Source: Mesorhizobium sp. L-8-3 (GTDB lineage Bacteria > Pseudomonadota > Alphaproteobacteria > Rhizobiales > Rhizobiaceae). Taken from it: a stretch of 64,000 bases of DNA. Shown piece by piece: positions 41,363 to 50,405 of this stretch; the stretch's first letter is position 1, and every line of letters starts with the position of its first letter. The position numbers and the translations under genes were made by a program. The notes beneath the pieces were generated by a model. The model was not told where the DNA came from. It saw nothing but the letters and a program-made list of their open reading frames with translations, and made no database searches. The stretch is taken from the NCBI RefSeq assembly GCF_016756615.1, contig NZ_AP023262.1:6325501-6389500 (forward strand), given 5' to 3'.

Positions 41363-42574
41363 ATGCCCAACCCCTATAGCCGAATCTTCAAGGCCCCGGG
41401 TGCCAAAGGCTTCGCCGCAGCCGGCTTCATTGCGCGGCTGCCGGTTGCCATGGCGACGATCGGCACCGTGGCCATGCTCTCGCAGATCCACGGCGAATAT
41501 TGGCTTGCGGGCGCGGTGTCGGCCACATTCGCCCTGACCAACGCCTTCGTCGCTCCACAGATCTCCCGGCTGGTCGACCGCCGCGGACAGTTCCCGGTCC
41601 TCATCCCGGCGACGGCGCTGTCCGTCTTCGCCTTTGCACTGCTGATCGTTGCGGCCCGCTACGGCTGGCCCTCCTGGACCCTCTTCGTCTCCGCCTTGCT
41701 TGCGGCGAGCATGCCGAGCATGCCGGCAATGGTCCGCGCTCGCTGGACGGAGCTTTATCGCGGCACGCCTGAACTCAACACGGCCTTCGCCTTCGAGTCG
41801 GTGGCGGACGAACTGGTCTATGTCGCGGGGTCCAGCCTGGCGGTCGGCCTCAGCGTGTCGTTGTTCCCGGAGGCAGGGCCGCTGGCATCGACCCTCTTCC
41901 TGGCCGTCGGCTCGACGGCCTTCATCCTCCAGCGTTCGACCGAGCCCAAGGTGCAGCCTGCCGTAGCGAACCACGGCCATTCCGCCGCAAGATTGCCGGC
42001 GGTACAGATCATCACCTTCGCGCTCGTCGCCATCGGCACGCTCTTCGGCACGGCCGAGGTGACCGTCATCGCCATGACGAAGGAATTCGGCCAACCGGCC
42101 GCGGCCACCTTCGTGCTCGGCGGCTATGCCCTCGGCTCGCTGATCGTCGGTCTGGTCTTCGGTATGCTCAAGCTGAGGATGCCGCTATCCCGGCAATTCG
42201 CCATCGCCATAGCGGTCGCCGCGGCGACCACCTTGCCGCTGCTTTTCGTCTCGAACGTTCCAATGCTCGCCGTCGCCCTCTTCGCTAGCGGCGTCTCGAT
42301 CTCGCCGACCTTCATCACCGCCTTCAGCCTGATCGAACGCCTCGTGCCGCCGGCCAAGCTGACCGAAGGCATCACCTGGGTAATGACCGGGATCGGCATC
42401 GGCATGGCAGTCGGTTCCTTCACCTCCGGATGGGTGATCGACGAATTCGGTGCGGGCAGCGGCTTCTGGGTGTCGGTCGTCGCGGGTGCCGTCGCCCTTC
42501 TTGCGGCCGTGCTCGGCCAACCTCTGCTGTCGACCGGATCATGCCAATGCCGAGCGGAGCCGAGAGCGGCCTGA
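41363..42574 (+). CDS. MFS transporter (probable efflux pump)
   Basis: 403 residues with about 12 TM helices. 'ISRLVDRRGQFPVLIPATAL' is the MFS loop 2-3 motif, and an 'GITWVMTGIGIGMAVGSF' segment lies in the C-terminal half. Related to sugar-efflux/YfcJ-like proteins. CAGGAGCGCGCCG before the ATG. Divergent from a TetR repressor with strong operators, so an inducible export role is likely; the substrate is unknown. Confidence 0.88.
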   Translation: MPNPYSRIFKAPGAKGFAAAGFIARLPVAMATIGTVAMLSQIHGEYWLAGAVSATFALTNAFVAPQISRLVDRRGQFPVLIPATALSVFAFALLIVAARYGWPSWTLFVSALLAASMPSMPAMVRARWTELYRGTPELNTAFAFESVADELVYVAGSSLAVGLSVSLFPEAGPLASTLFLAVGSTAFILQRSTEPKVQPAVANHGHSAARLPAVQIITFALVAIGTLFGTAEVTVIAMTKEFGQPAAATFVLGGYALGSLIVGLVFGMLKLRMPLSRQFAIAIAVAAATTLPLLFVSNVPMLAVALFASGVSISPTFITAFSLIERLVPPAKLTEGITWVMTGIGIGMAVGSFTSGWVIDEFGAGSGFWVSVVAGAVALLAAVLGQPLLSTGSCQCRAEPRAA

Positions 42575-42613
42575 CCGGTCATGCCGGCCTTATCCCTGGC
42601 GGGAAGCGTCCCG

Positions 42614-44164
42614 TCATTTCCAGAAGCGGTCGGCCTTGCGCAGGTCAAGCCACAGGTCCCGCGCCCCGGCCCAACTGATCTCCCCCCTTGCCTGGCTGGC
42701 CCCGATCACCCATCCGATTCCGCGCTGCAGCGCGCCATCCCCTGCCGCCGGGCTGTGCCCTTCGGTGAACATGGTCCTCAGCGTCGCGGCATCGTTCAGA
42801 TCGCCGAAGACGGCCTGCAGCTTCTTCAACCGCTTCAGGAAGGGATCGACATGCTTCGGGCGGAACAGCGAGGCGAAGAATTCCGTCGCATAACGGAATT
42901 TCTTCAGTTCCTTCCGCAGCTCATGCCGCTGCTCCACGGTGAGCGTGTCGAAAGCCTCGGCCCGCCTCGCCACCTTTTTCCAGCGCTTCTGGAGCGCCTG
43001 TCGCGCGAACTCCGGAACCGGAACAGCCAGCCGCTCGGTCTGACCGATGTCGGACGGATCCAGCCAGCCGCGCATCTCCACGAAACGGACCATGTCGAGC
43101 AGGAGAACCTGAGCGCGGGCGCCGGGCAGGCAGCCGCGAAGCTCGCCGCGCGCGACAACCGCCTCGCGCCGCAATTCCTCGGCGAGACCCGAAAGCCCGG
43201 CCTCGTCCGGGTGCGTTGAAGCTTCGCGCCCGACGATCTCGTCGGCGACCACGTCCAGATCGCGAAGGCGCCCGACCTGCTGGCCGAGCCAGCGTGCTTC
43301 ATCGCTGAGCCGGGCCATCTCCGCTCCCTGGAGAGCCGGGGAAAAGACCGAGAATGCGCTGCGCAGGCGCCGCAGCCCCACCCGCAGCTGGTGCGGCCCT
43401 TCCGGATCGTCGAGTTCCCGCACCACGACCATGTTGGCGGCCACCTGCTCGACACAGCTCCTCAGCACCTCGCGCGCCGCCTGCTCGGTCGTCTGGTCGG
43501 CATGAAGGGCGACTTGCCGCGCATTGCGCGGAGCGAGCGGCGGGTCCGCAAGGCCCTCCTCCGCCAGAAGGTAGCCGCGGGCGCCCTTCGAAAGCTCCGA
43601 GAAGCGCAGCCCGCCATCGGGGAACAGAAGCCGGGCAACCTCGAACAGACCGCCCACATTGCCGTCGATGAGTTCTATCTCGGCTTCGCGCAATCGGGCC
43701 GAGCGGCCGGCTGCGAGGATCTCGCCGACATCGACGGCGAGCTCGACACGCGTGCCGTCCGCGAGCACGAGCTCACCCGCCTGGCGCCGAATGATGGTCT
43801 CGCAGACCGGCTGCAGCACGGCGCCCTTGGTCTGCTGGACGATCTCCTCCCGCACGGTTACGTCGGGGATCGCTTCAATGGAGGGCCGGCCGCCCGGCGC
43901 GGGGTTTTCGAATTCACCGACCTGCGACAGACCGCCATGCAATTGAGCGTCGGTCTTGACCGTCTGGATCCAGCGCCGTCCATCCCGGCGAAGCCTCATG
44001 GCGATGCCGGCCTTCTTGAGCGCGTGTTCCGGAGTGTCGAGATAGATGCTTCTGAGCGTGCGCACCCTGGGCGCGCCGTTGGCGAGTTTCGATCCCTTGG
44101 CGCGGGCCCACAACTGCCTGGACGTCGATTCGTCGATGATGAACTTCAGCTCGATTTCGCCCAT
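42614..44164 (-). CDS. CYTH-CHAD fusion protein
   Basis: 516 residues. N-terminal CYTH domain (~1-200) begins MGEIELKFIID, with the ExExK signature of triphosphate tunnel metalloenzymes, and 'IYLDTPEHALKKAGIAMRLR'. The C-terminal CHAD domain (~215-505) is helical, with conserved His in 'PHQLRVGLRRLRSAFSVFSP' and 'VEQRHELRKELKKFRYATEF', residues that bind polyphosphate in CHAD proteins. Likely a triphosphatase associated with polyphosphate. Conserved in Hyphomicrobiales, cellular role unsettled. Confidence 0.92.
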   Translation of the reverse strand: MGEIELKFIIDESTSRQLWARAKGSKLANGAPRVRTLRSIYLDTPEHALKKAGIAMRLRRDGRRWIQTVKTDAQLHGGLSQVGEFENPAPGGRPSIEAIPDVTVREEIVQQTKGAVLQPVCETIIRRQAGELVLADGTRVELAVDVGEILAAGRSARLREAEIELIDGNVGGLFEVARLLFPDGGLRFSELSKGARGYLLAEEGLADPPLAPRNARQVALHADQTTEQAAREVLRSCVEQVAANMVVVRELDDPEGPHQLRVGLRRLRSAFSVFSPALQGAEMARLSDEARWLGQQVGRLRDLDVVADEIVGREASTHPDEAGLSGLAEELRREAVVARGELRGCLPGARAQVLLLDMVRFVEMRGWLDPSDIGQTERLAVPVPEFARQALQKRWKKVARRAEAFDTLTVEQRHELRKELKKFRYATEFFASLFRPKHVDPFLKRLKKLQAVFGDLNDAATLRTMFTEGHSPAAGDGALQRGIGWVIGASQARGEISWAGARDLWLDLRKADRFWK

Positions 44165-44199
44165 TGGAGAACTTTGTGCCAGCCTGGGTTTAACCCATG

Positions 44200-44250
44200 T
44201 CTCCCGAAAGTGTGCCGCTGTTTCGAGATAAAGACATGCGCAAAATCAAA
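44200..44250. repeat. Dispersed intergenic repeat, copy 3
   Basis: TCTCCCGAAAGTGTGCCGCT, then GTTTCGAGATAAAGACATGC and GCAAAATCAAA. It aligns with copies at 14111-14160 and 25001-25050. Confidence 0.5.
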
Positions 44251-44434
44251 AATCTTCAGTATGCCGCGCGAATTCTTTTTCAAGCGACATGCTGCAGGTC
44301 TAACGCATTCTCCACGACGACCGCAACGGATCGATGGTCGTATTCCCGGATCAGCCTTCCGGCATGCCGGCACTTCGGACCCGGCCGTCTCGATGATTGC
44401 GATATCGTCGACCGCCGCCGCAGCTTCGTCGACC

Positions 44435-45535
44435 CTAGAAGATCTCGGTCCTGGCGATCCTTATGCCGAAGCCTTCGAGGCCGACATAGTGACGTTCGCG
44501 CGAGGTAATGAGATTGATCGAGGAGATGCCGAGATCCTTCAGGATCTGCGCGCCAAGCCCGATTTCCCGCCATTCGTTCTCGCGGTTCTTGGCCTCGTCG
44601 TGGCTCTCGCGATCCCCCGACAGGCGGCGGCTCCGCGCCTGATGGCCGACGCCGACCGAGCCTTCGCGTAGATAGACGATCACACCGCGCTTCGTCTCGC
44701 CCATCGAACGCATGATGTCGCGCAACCGGTCTTCCGTCCCGAAGACGTCGCTGACGACATCCTCCGGATGGAGCCGGACCGGCACGTCGACACCGTCGCG
44801 AATGTCCCCGAAGACGATCGCCAGATGGTGCATGACGTCCCAGGGCAAAGTGTAGGTATAGGCCTTGGCCTTGCCGCCTGGTGTTTCGATGTCGAAACAG
44901 GCGATCCGCTCGATCAGCGTCTCCTGCCGCTGCCGGTAGGCGATGAGATCGGCCACGGACACCTGCTTCAGTCCGTTCCTCTCGGCGAAGGCCTGGACCT
45001 GCGGCCCGCGCATCACGGTGCCGTCGTCATTGACCAGTTCGCAGATGACGCCGACCGGCGGCAGGCCGGCGAGCTTGCACAGGTCGACAGCCGCCTCGGT
45101 ATGGCCGGAGCGCATGAGCACGCCGCCCTCGCGGGCGATCAGGGGAAAGATATGGCCGGGGCGCACGAAGTCGGTGGCGCCGACATTGCCGTTGGCGAGG
45201 TTGCGCACGGTCAGCGTGCGGTCCTCGGCGGAAATGCCCGTCGTCGTGCCATGCTTGAAATCCACGCTCACTGTGAAGGCCGTGGAATGGGGGGCGTCAT
45301 TGTCGGCCACCATCGGCGCCAGGTTCAGCCGCTTGGCGTCCTCCCGCGTCATCGGCGTGCAGACAATGCCGGAGGTATGGCGGACGATGAAGGCCATCTT
45401 CTCCGGCGTGCAATGCACGGCGGCGACGATCAGGTCGCCCTCGTTCTCACGGCCGTCATCGTCCATGACGACGACGATCTCTCCGCGCTCGAAGGCGCGC
45501 AGGGCCTCGACAATCTTCTTCTGGTCGTAGGGCAT
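44435..45535 (-). CDS. ribB: 3,4-dihydroxy-2-butanone 4-phosphate synthase with degenerate GCHII-like domain
   Basis: 366 residues. The N-terminal RibB domain (~1-200) is intact: 'VVVMDDDGRENEGDLIVAAV' (metal/substrate site), 'VRPGHIFPLIAREGGVLMRS' and GHTEAAVDLCKLAG. It makes DHBP from ribulose 5-phosphate for riboflavin. The C-terminal GTP cyclohydrolase II-like domain lacks the three zinc cysteines: where HxECxTGDxxxSxRCDCG is expected it reads HPEDVVSDVFGTEDRLRD. So it is annotated as RibB rather than bifunctional RibBA. It is downstream of aroC. Confidence 0.9.
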   Translation of the reverse strand: MPYDQKKIVEALRAFERGEIVVVMDDDGRENEGDLIVAAVHCTPEKMAFIVRHTSGIVCTPMTREDAKRLNLAPMVADNDAPHSTAFTVSVDFKHGTTTGISAEDRTLTVRNLANGNVGATDFVRPGHIFPLIAREGGVLMRSGHTEAAVDLCKLAGLPPVGVICELVNDDGTVMRGPQVQAFAERNGLKQVSVADLIAYRQRQETLIERIACFDIETPGGKAKAYTYTLPWDVMHHLAIVFGDIRDGVDVPVRLHPEDVVSDVFGTEDRLRDIMRSMGETKRGVIVYLREGSVGVGHQARSRRLSGDRESHDEAKNRENEWREIGLGAQILKDLGISSINLITSRERHYVGLEGFGIRIARTEIF

Positions 45536-45621
45536 AGGCTTCTCTCGTCAAACCAGGTGAGTGGTGAATGGTCGCTGGCGCTACGATGTCGCGCACCGTC
45601 AAGTCGTCCCGTTCGCCATCC

Positions 45622-45653
45622 CTATTCGCTATTCACTACTCGCTATTCGCTAT
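45622..45653. repeat. Short degenerate repeat of the TATTCGC type
   Basis: Between aroC and ribB: CTATTCGCTATTCACTACTC then GCTATTCGCTAT, a run of near-identical TATTCGC/TATTCAC units. A similar segment (ATTCGCTATTGAAG...CCGCTATTG) occurs at about 59523-59553 upstream of purD. Runs like this are scattered between genes in related genomes. Confidence 0.55.
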
Positions 45654-45661
45654 AGCTCGCT

Positions 45662-46759
45662 TCATCTTCCCGACTGCCCGCGGTGGCGCAGATAGTGGTC
45701 CGCGATCGCGCAGGCGACCATTGCCTCGCCGATCGGCACGGCGCGGATACCGACGCAAGGGTCGTGACGCCCCTTGGTCATCACGTCGACATTGCTACCG
45801 GAGCGGTCGATGGAGCGGCGCGGCGTCAGAATAGACGAGGTCGGCTTCACGGCGAAGCGTGCAATGACGGGCTGGCCGGTGGAGATGCCGCCCAATATGC
45901 CGCCCGCATGGTTCGACAGGAAGATCGGCTTGCCGTCATTGCCCATGCGCATCTCGTCGGCATTGCGTTCGCCGGTGATGCGCGCGGCCTCGAAACCATT
46001 GCCGATCTCGACGCCCTTGACCGCGTTGATCGACATCAGGTTGGACGCGATGTCCTGATCGAGCTTGGCATAGATCGGGGCTCCGAGACCCGCCGGCACA
46101 CCTTCCGCCACGATCTCGATCAGCGCTCCGACCGACGAGCCGGCCTTGCGGATGCCGTCGAGATATTCCGCGAAGATCGGCACCGATGCCCTGTCGGGCG
46201 TGAAGAACGGGTTCTCGGCATCGCCGACAAAATCCCAGTCCCAGTTCGCGCGGTCGATATCCTTCTCGCCAATTGCCACGAGCGCGCCGCGCACCACCAT
46301 GCCGGGAACGACCTTGCGGGCGATCGCGCCGGCCGCCACGCGCGCGGCGGTCTCGCGGGCCGACGAGCGGCCGCCGCCTCGATGGTCGCGCAGGCCGTAT
46401 TTCACATCATAGGTATAGTCGGCATGGCCGGGACGGTATTGCCGGGCGATGTCGCCATAGTCCTTCGAACGCTGGTCGACGTTCTCGATCAGCATCGAGA
46501 TCGGCGTGCCCGTCGTCACCATGGTCGCGCCGTCCTCTTCGGGGAGAACGCCCGAGAGAACGCGCACCTCATCCGGCTCGCGCCTCTGGGTGACGAAACG
46601 GGACTGTCCGGGACGGCGGCGGTCGAGTTCGTCCTGGATGTCCTTCAGGGTGAAACGAATACCCGGCGGACAGCCATCCACCACGCAGCCCAGCGCGGGT
46701 CCGTGGCTCTCGCCCCAGGTCGTCACCCGGAATAGATGACCGAACGTATTATGCGACAT
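45662..46759 (-). CDS. aroC: Chorismate synthase
   Basis: Makes chorismate from EPSP, with reduced FMN, as the last step of the shikimate pathway. 365 residues. Start MSHNTFGHLFRVTTWGESHG is the usual N-terminus; a longer upstream frame is not conserved. Other signatures: 'RPGHADYTYDVKYGLRDHRG' with 'GGGRSSARETAARVAAGA' and 'ILGGISTGQPVIARFAVKPT'. Confidence 0.97.
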   Translation of the reverse strand: MSHNTFGHLFRVTTWGESHGPALGCVVDGCPPGIRFTLKDIQDELDRRRPGQSRFVTQRREPDEVRVLSGVLPEEDGATMVTTGTPISMLIENVDQRSKDYGDIARQYRPGHADYTYDVKYGLRDHRGGGRSSARETAARVAAGAIARKVVPGMVVRGALVAIGEKDIDRANWDWDFVGDAENPFFTPDRASVPIFAEYLDGIRKAGSSVGALIEIVAEGVPAGLGAPIYAKLDQDIASNLMSINAVKGVEIGNGFEAARITGERNADEMRMGNDGKPIFLSNHAGGILGGISTGQPVIARFAVKPTSSILTPRRSIDRSGSNVDVMTKGRHDPCVGIRAVPIGEAMVACAIADHYLRHRGQSGR

Positions 46760-46935
46760 CGACACCAATCCTGCCCGGCCCTGGAGCGCGGCATGCCCGT
46801 TCGACACGCCCGGCGCCCTCCAGTGCTTACCGCATCGGCCCGAAATCGATCGCGATTTTCCGAGCCGATGGATAGCCGGTTCAACGCAGGCTTCTATTGG
46901 CGTTTTGCGCGGTGGTCAAACAAAGAGCGACGCCG

Positions 46936-49104
46936 TCATTTCGCCCGATCGTCGCCGATAAGCAGGCTTTCCACGGCCATGCGCGGCGGCACCGGAGGAT
47001 GGAAGGCGGCCGCCCCGAAAGCGATGACCGCGACAGGCTCGATATGGTCGGGAATCCGCATCTTTCGCGCGAATTCGGCATAGATCTCCTGGTTGCGCGG
47101 GCGCGACTCGATCAGGTCCCGCGAGAAGTGATTCCAGCAGACGCCGAAATTTCCGGCATGTGCGGCGAGCACCATCTGCATGATGGCCGCGCCGCCGTCG
47201 ATATGCAGCCCCGCCTCGTTCTCGCCGAGCCCGCCATAGAAACGGCGGTCGCCGCCGACGAAGATCAGGCACGGCGCATCGTAGCAGTGCTGCTCCTTGA
47301 TATGCTTGAGCAGATGCTTCTCGGCCGGATCCGTCATGATCAGGAAACGCCATGGCTGTCGATCGCCGGAGTTGGGCGCCCAACGCGCCGCGTCGATCAG
47401 CTTCTTGGCACAGGCGGTCAGCTCTTCACCGGAAGGCTGCTGCGTCGCCCAGACGCGTGAGCTTCGGCGCGTCGCGGCAAGACCGATGAAGGCATCCATC
47501 CTGAACGGGTCGAACGCCCTGGCCGCGGTCGAATTCGGCTCGATGAACTCGCGCTCCAGATTCTCGAAGCGGCTCGCAATCAGGTCGGCCCAGGCGATGG
47601 TCGGCTCCGACATGTCGTGTCCGCGTTGCTTCAGCAGCGCTATGCAGTCGCGGACGTTCTTGCGTCGCTCTTCGTAGTAGTCGCGCTTGGCGTGGAAGAT
47701 CCTGTTGTAGAAGGACTTTTCGATGCGGTGGGCGTCATGACGCATGAAGGCGAGCAGTTCGTCATCGGAGAGCTTGTCGGGATCCGAGGAGCCGAACGAT
47801 TTGAGCTGCGGCACGACGGGGGCCGTCATGCCGGCGGCCCGAAGCAGGCGCCGCTTCGCCTTGCCTGCCACTGAGCGCATGTTGAGCGGCTGGCGGCCGT
47901 GGTTGCCTTGGGGCGAAGGCACGGCCGGCATGACGAAAGGCGGCTCGCCGGCGCAGCGCTCCATTTCCTCCACCAGCCCTGGCAGCCGGTCGAAATAAAG
48001 CGCGTTGAAGTCCGGATAGGTCTCGACCGGGGTCGCCCGCACCCGTTCCAGCGCGGCGGCGAGATCGTCGAGATGGTCGCAAAACTGGACGTTGGGGATG
48101 TCCTTGAACCAGGCCACCGCCGAAGTGAGCTTGTGGTCGACGGTGCGTAGCACGACAACCGGCTTGCGGCAGATCACCCCGAAGATCAGACCGTGGAAAC
48201 GGTCGGTGACGACAGCCTCATGCGCATCGAAGAGGGCGAGCGTATCGCGCACCACGCCATAACGCGCATCGGCCTCGATCGGCGCATCGAGCGTGGTGTC
48301 GAACAGCGTCGCGGGGATGCCGATGCGCTCGACGACCTTCAATCTGTCCTCCGGCGCAAAGACGGATTCGTCGTCGAGCCGCAGGCAGGCCATGATCTTG
48401 CCGGCATTTTCCGGCTGCGGCGCGAGCGTGAACTCCTCCTTGCGCAGGGACAGCACGAAATCGGGCATGGTGATCACCTGTGCCCGGGGGAACAGCGTCC
48501 CCGCCAGCGATCCGCTGATATCGTCGCGGCCCATGACGGTCAGATGGCCGTGGCGGCCATAGACGGCCTGCGACACCTGCTTCTGATAGCGGCCGAGCGG
48601 CGTTTCGCTGAAGAAGATGGTCTGCGGGAGGCTGACGACCCGGTTGTCAGGCAGCGCCTCGATCATGGTCCGGCGGGCCGTTTCCGACCACAGGCCGCGA
48701 TCGCCGAGATTGCCGCCGCTATGCAGGAAGACGAGGTCGTTGGCGCGGACACGCGAGACGATCTCGTCGCGGCAGCCGATGATCACGTTCTTGTCGAGTT
48801 CGACGACAGGCTCGCCCGGATAATGCCTGGCGATCCACTGCCGGATCGCCACGACCTGGGCGTGGTCGCCGACATTGCGCAGGCTCGCGGTCGGGATAAG
48901 GCCGTAGATGATGCGCCGCGGCGCATCCGGATGCCAATCGATCTCGGCGAATCGTGCCCTGGTTTCGGCACGGTCCTTTTCTCCGAGCACGATCGGCTTG
49001 TAGGGATCCCACGCAGCCGTTCCCCGCAGGCTCCGGATCGTCTCGACGATCGGCGCCGGCAGGTTCTTCTTCAGCGCACTCTTCAATGTCATCTTGCGGA
49101 CCAT
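46936..49104 (-). CDS. Polysaccharide pyruvyl transferase-nitroreductase fusion protein
   Basis: 722 residues in a single uninterrupted frame. N-terminal part (~45-375) has the pyruvyl transferase marks 'IYGLIPTASLRNVGDHAQVV', FLHSGGNLGDRGLW, 'GRHGHLTVMGRDDISG' and 'AVVTDRFHGLIFGVICRKPV'. A linker (~375-535) contains RHDAHRIEKSFYNRIFHAKR, known from the N-terminal part of nitroreductases of surface-polysaccharide clusters. The C-terminal nitroreductase (~535-722) has 'FIGLAATRRSSRVWATQQPS' and 'ARWAPNSGDRQPWRFLIMTD' (FMN contacts). Likely cytoplasmic, in exopolysaccharide or cell-surface sugar modification. No other glycan genes are adjacent. Alternative start at 49092. Confidence 0.85.
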   Translation of the reverse strand: MVRKMTLKSALKKNLPAPIVETIRSLRGTAAWDPYKPIVLGEKDRAETRARFAEIDWHPDAPRRIIYGLIPTASLRNVGDHAQVVAIRQWIARHYPGEPVVELDKNVIIGCRDEIVSRVRANDLVFLHSGGNLGDRGLWSETARRTMIEALPDNRVVSLPQTIFFSETPLGRYQKQVSQAVYGRHGHLTVMGRDDISGSLAGTLFPRAQVITMPDFVLSLRKEEFTLAPQPENAGKIMACLRLDDESVFAPEDRLKVVERIGIPATLFDTTLDAPIEADARYGVVRDTLALFDAHEAVVTDRFHGLIFGVICRKPVVVLRTVDHKLTSAVAWFKDIPNVQFCDHLDDLAAALERVRATPVETYPDFNALYFDRLPGLVEEMERCAGEPPFVMPAVPSPQGNHGRQPLNMRSVAGKAKRRLLRAAGMTAPVVPQLKSFGSSDPDKLSDDELLAFMRHDAHRIEKSFYNRIFHAKRDYYEERRKNVRDCIALLKQRGHDMSEPTIAWADLIASRFENLEREFIEPNSTAARAFDPFRMDAFIGLAATRRSSRVWATQQPSGEELTACAKKLIDAARWAPNSGDRQPWRFLIMTDPAEKHLLKHIKEQHCYDAPCLIFVGGDRRFYGGLGENEAGLHIDGGAAIMQMVLAAHAGNFGVCWNHFSRDLIESRPRNQEIYAEFARKMRIPDHIEPVAVIAFGAAAFHPPVPPRMAVESLLIGDDRAK

Positions 49105-49145
49105 ACCTCGCTGACCGGGAAAGGAATTATAGACACCCTCCAATT

Positions 49146-49198
49146 CCGGTAACAAGATGGTGCAGCGCAGCAGAGCCGGTCACAAGATGGTGCAGCGC
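49146..49198. repeat. Two direct repeats with 30-base period
   Basis: CCGGTAACAAGATGGTGCAG+CGC (49146-49168) and CCGGTCACAAGATGGTGCAG+CGC (49176-49198), one mismatch in 23 bases. They lie just upstream of the pyruvyl transferase-nitroreductase gene, on its promoter side. Confidence 0.7.
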
Positions 49199-49391
49199 GA
49201 AACAATTCGACATCGGATGCCGCGTCAGGCCCGGGTTGCTCGGCCGGTGCCCTCCCCGCGCGTGACCGGCGGCAAACAAACGTGTGCGGTGCGGATATTA
49301 GTTTTGACACATTCGCTGTGATACTGCTCACCTCGCCCTGTGGGGTTTCCTCCGCCCAGGGGGCGCGGAGCACAAGACAAGAGGACGATCC

Positions 49392-49640
49392 ATGCGTATC
49401 CTTATTGGCGCCGTTGCCGCGGCCCTCATGATTTCGACTGCAGCCTATGCCGCGGAGGCCGAGGGCCATATCAAGGCGATCAACAAGGACGCCCAGACGA
49501 TCACGCTCGACAACGGCAAGTCCTACAAGCTTCCGGGCGAGTTCGACGTCGAAACGCTGAAGGAAGGCATGGAGATCCTGATCGCCTATGACGAGGTCGG
49601 CGGCGAGAACCTTATCACCGACATGGAACTGCCGGAGTAG
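49392..49640 (+). CDS. DUF1344 family small exported protein
   Basis: 82 residues: signal peptide (MRILIGAVAAALMISTAAYA|AE) and a small acidic beta-rich domain 'EGHIKAINKDAQTITLDNGK' then SYKLPGEFDVETLKEGMEIL, resembling the OB-like DUF1344 family restricted to Rhizobiales. Periplasmic; function unknown. AGACAAGAGGACG before the ATG is a good ribosome site. Confidence 0.88.
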   Translation: MRILIGAVAAALMISTAAYAAEAEGHIKAINKDAQTITLDNGKSYKLPGEFDVETLKEGMEILIAYDEVGGENLITDMELPE

Positions 49641-49766
49641 CCGGGAAAGACCTCACGATCGGCGTCGGCTCCAGGGAACCGATGCGGCGATGAGGCAAGA
49701 CCGGGAGCAGCGTTTCGATCGGTGCGCCAAGCCGTTTTCAGATCGCCGTTCTCAAATCCAGGTCAG

Positions 49767-50360
49767 TCAAAGCCAAGTCAGCGTGCCATTCTCGAGCATC
49801 AGCACACGATCCTGGGGCACGGGCAGAACAGCCGCCTTCTTCTGCGTCAGGTCTCCGATCATCCTGAACAGCACGCGGAAGATGCCGCCATGGGTCACGC
49901 AGACCGTGCGTGACGTCACTTCACCCAGCCACGGCGCCACGCGATCTTTCAGCATCTCGTAGCTCTCCGCGGCATCGCCGGGTGGCTGGAAATTCCATTT
50001 GTCCAGCGCGCGCCGGGCCTTCGACCCCGGCTCGCGAAGTTCCAGTTCGTCATAGGTGAAGCCTTGCCAGTCGCCGAAGTTCAGTTCGGCGAGGCGGGCA
50101 TCGGTTCGGTAGGCGAACGGGTCGAGCCCCATCGCGCGACGAATGCGCTCCATGGTCTCGCGGGTCCGCCGCAACGGGCTCGCAACGAAATCGAAGCCGG
50201 AGGGATCGGCGATCAGCGCCTTGAGCGTCCGGCCGTTCTGCGTCGCCTGTTCCCGCCCCAGCGCGTTGATATCGGTCTCCGCCTGGCCCTGCAGCCGGTT
50301 CTCGGCGTTCCAGTCGGTCTGACCGTGACGCACGAAATAGACCGGAGCTGAGGTCGTCAT
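49767..50360 (-). CDS. Histidine phosphatase family protein
   Basis: 197 residues of the phosphoglycerate mutase-like branch. Catalytic RHG motif in 'VYFVRHGQTDWNAENRLQGQ', second conserved Arg in 'SPLRRTRETMERIRRAMG', and His in VCVTHGGIFRVLFR. Acts on a phosphorylated small molecule not identifiable from sequence. It is downstream of fabI in the same direction, 45 bases away. Confidence 0.92.
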   Translation of the reverse strand: MTTSAPVYFVRHGQTDWNAENRLQGQAETDINALGREQATQNGRTLKALIADPSGFDFVASPLRRTRETMERIRRAMGLDPFAYRTDARLAELNFGDWQGFTYDELELREPGSKARRALDKWNFQPPGDAAESYEMLKDRVAPWLGEVTSRTVCVTHGGIFRVLFRMIGDLTQKKAAVLPVPQDRVLMLENGTLTWL

Positions 50361-50405
50361 CAGCCTTCTTGCCTTTCGCCTGCGGGAAACTGCGCTTCGG
50401 CGCGA

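Noticed and set aside
45536..45661. FMN riboswitch near ribB
   Set aside because: No RFN-element boxes seen; the gap lies downstream of aroC and holds simple repeats.
49146..49198. CRISPR-like repeat unit
   Set aside because: Only two copies with a 7-base gap; spacers are too short and there are no cas genes.
49304..49325. TTGACA...GATACT promoter before the DUF1344 gene
   Set aside because: The spacing between the boxes is only about 10 bases, too short for a sigma-70 promoter.
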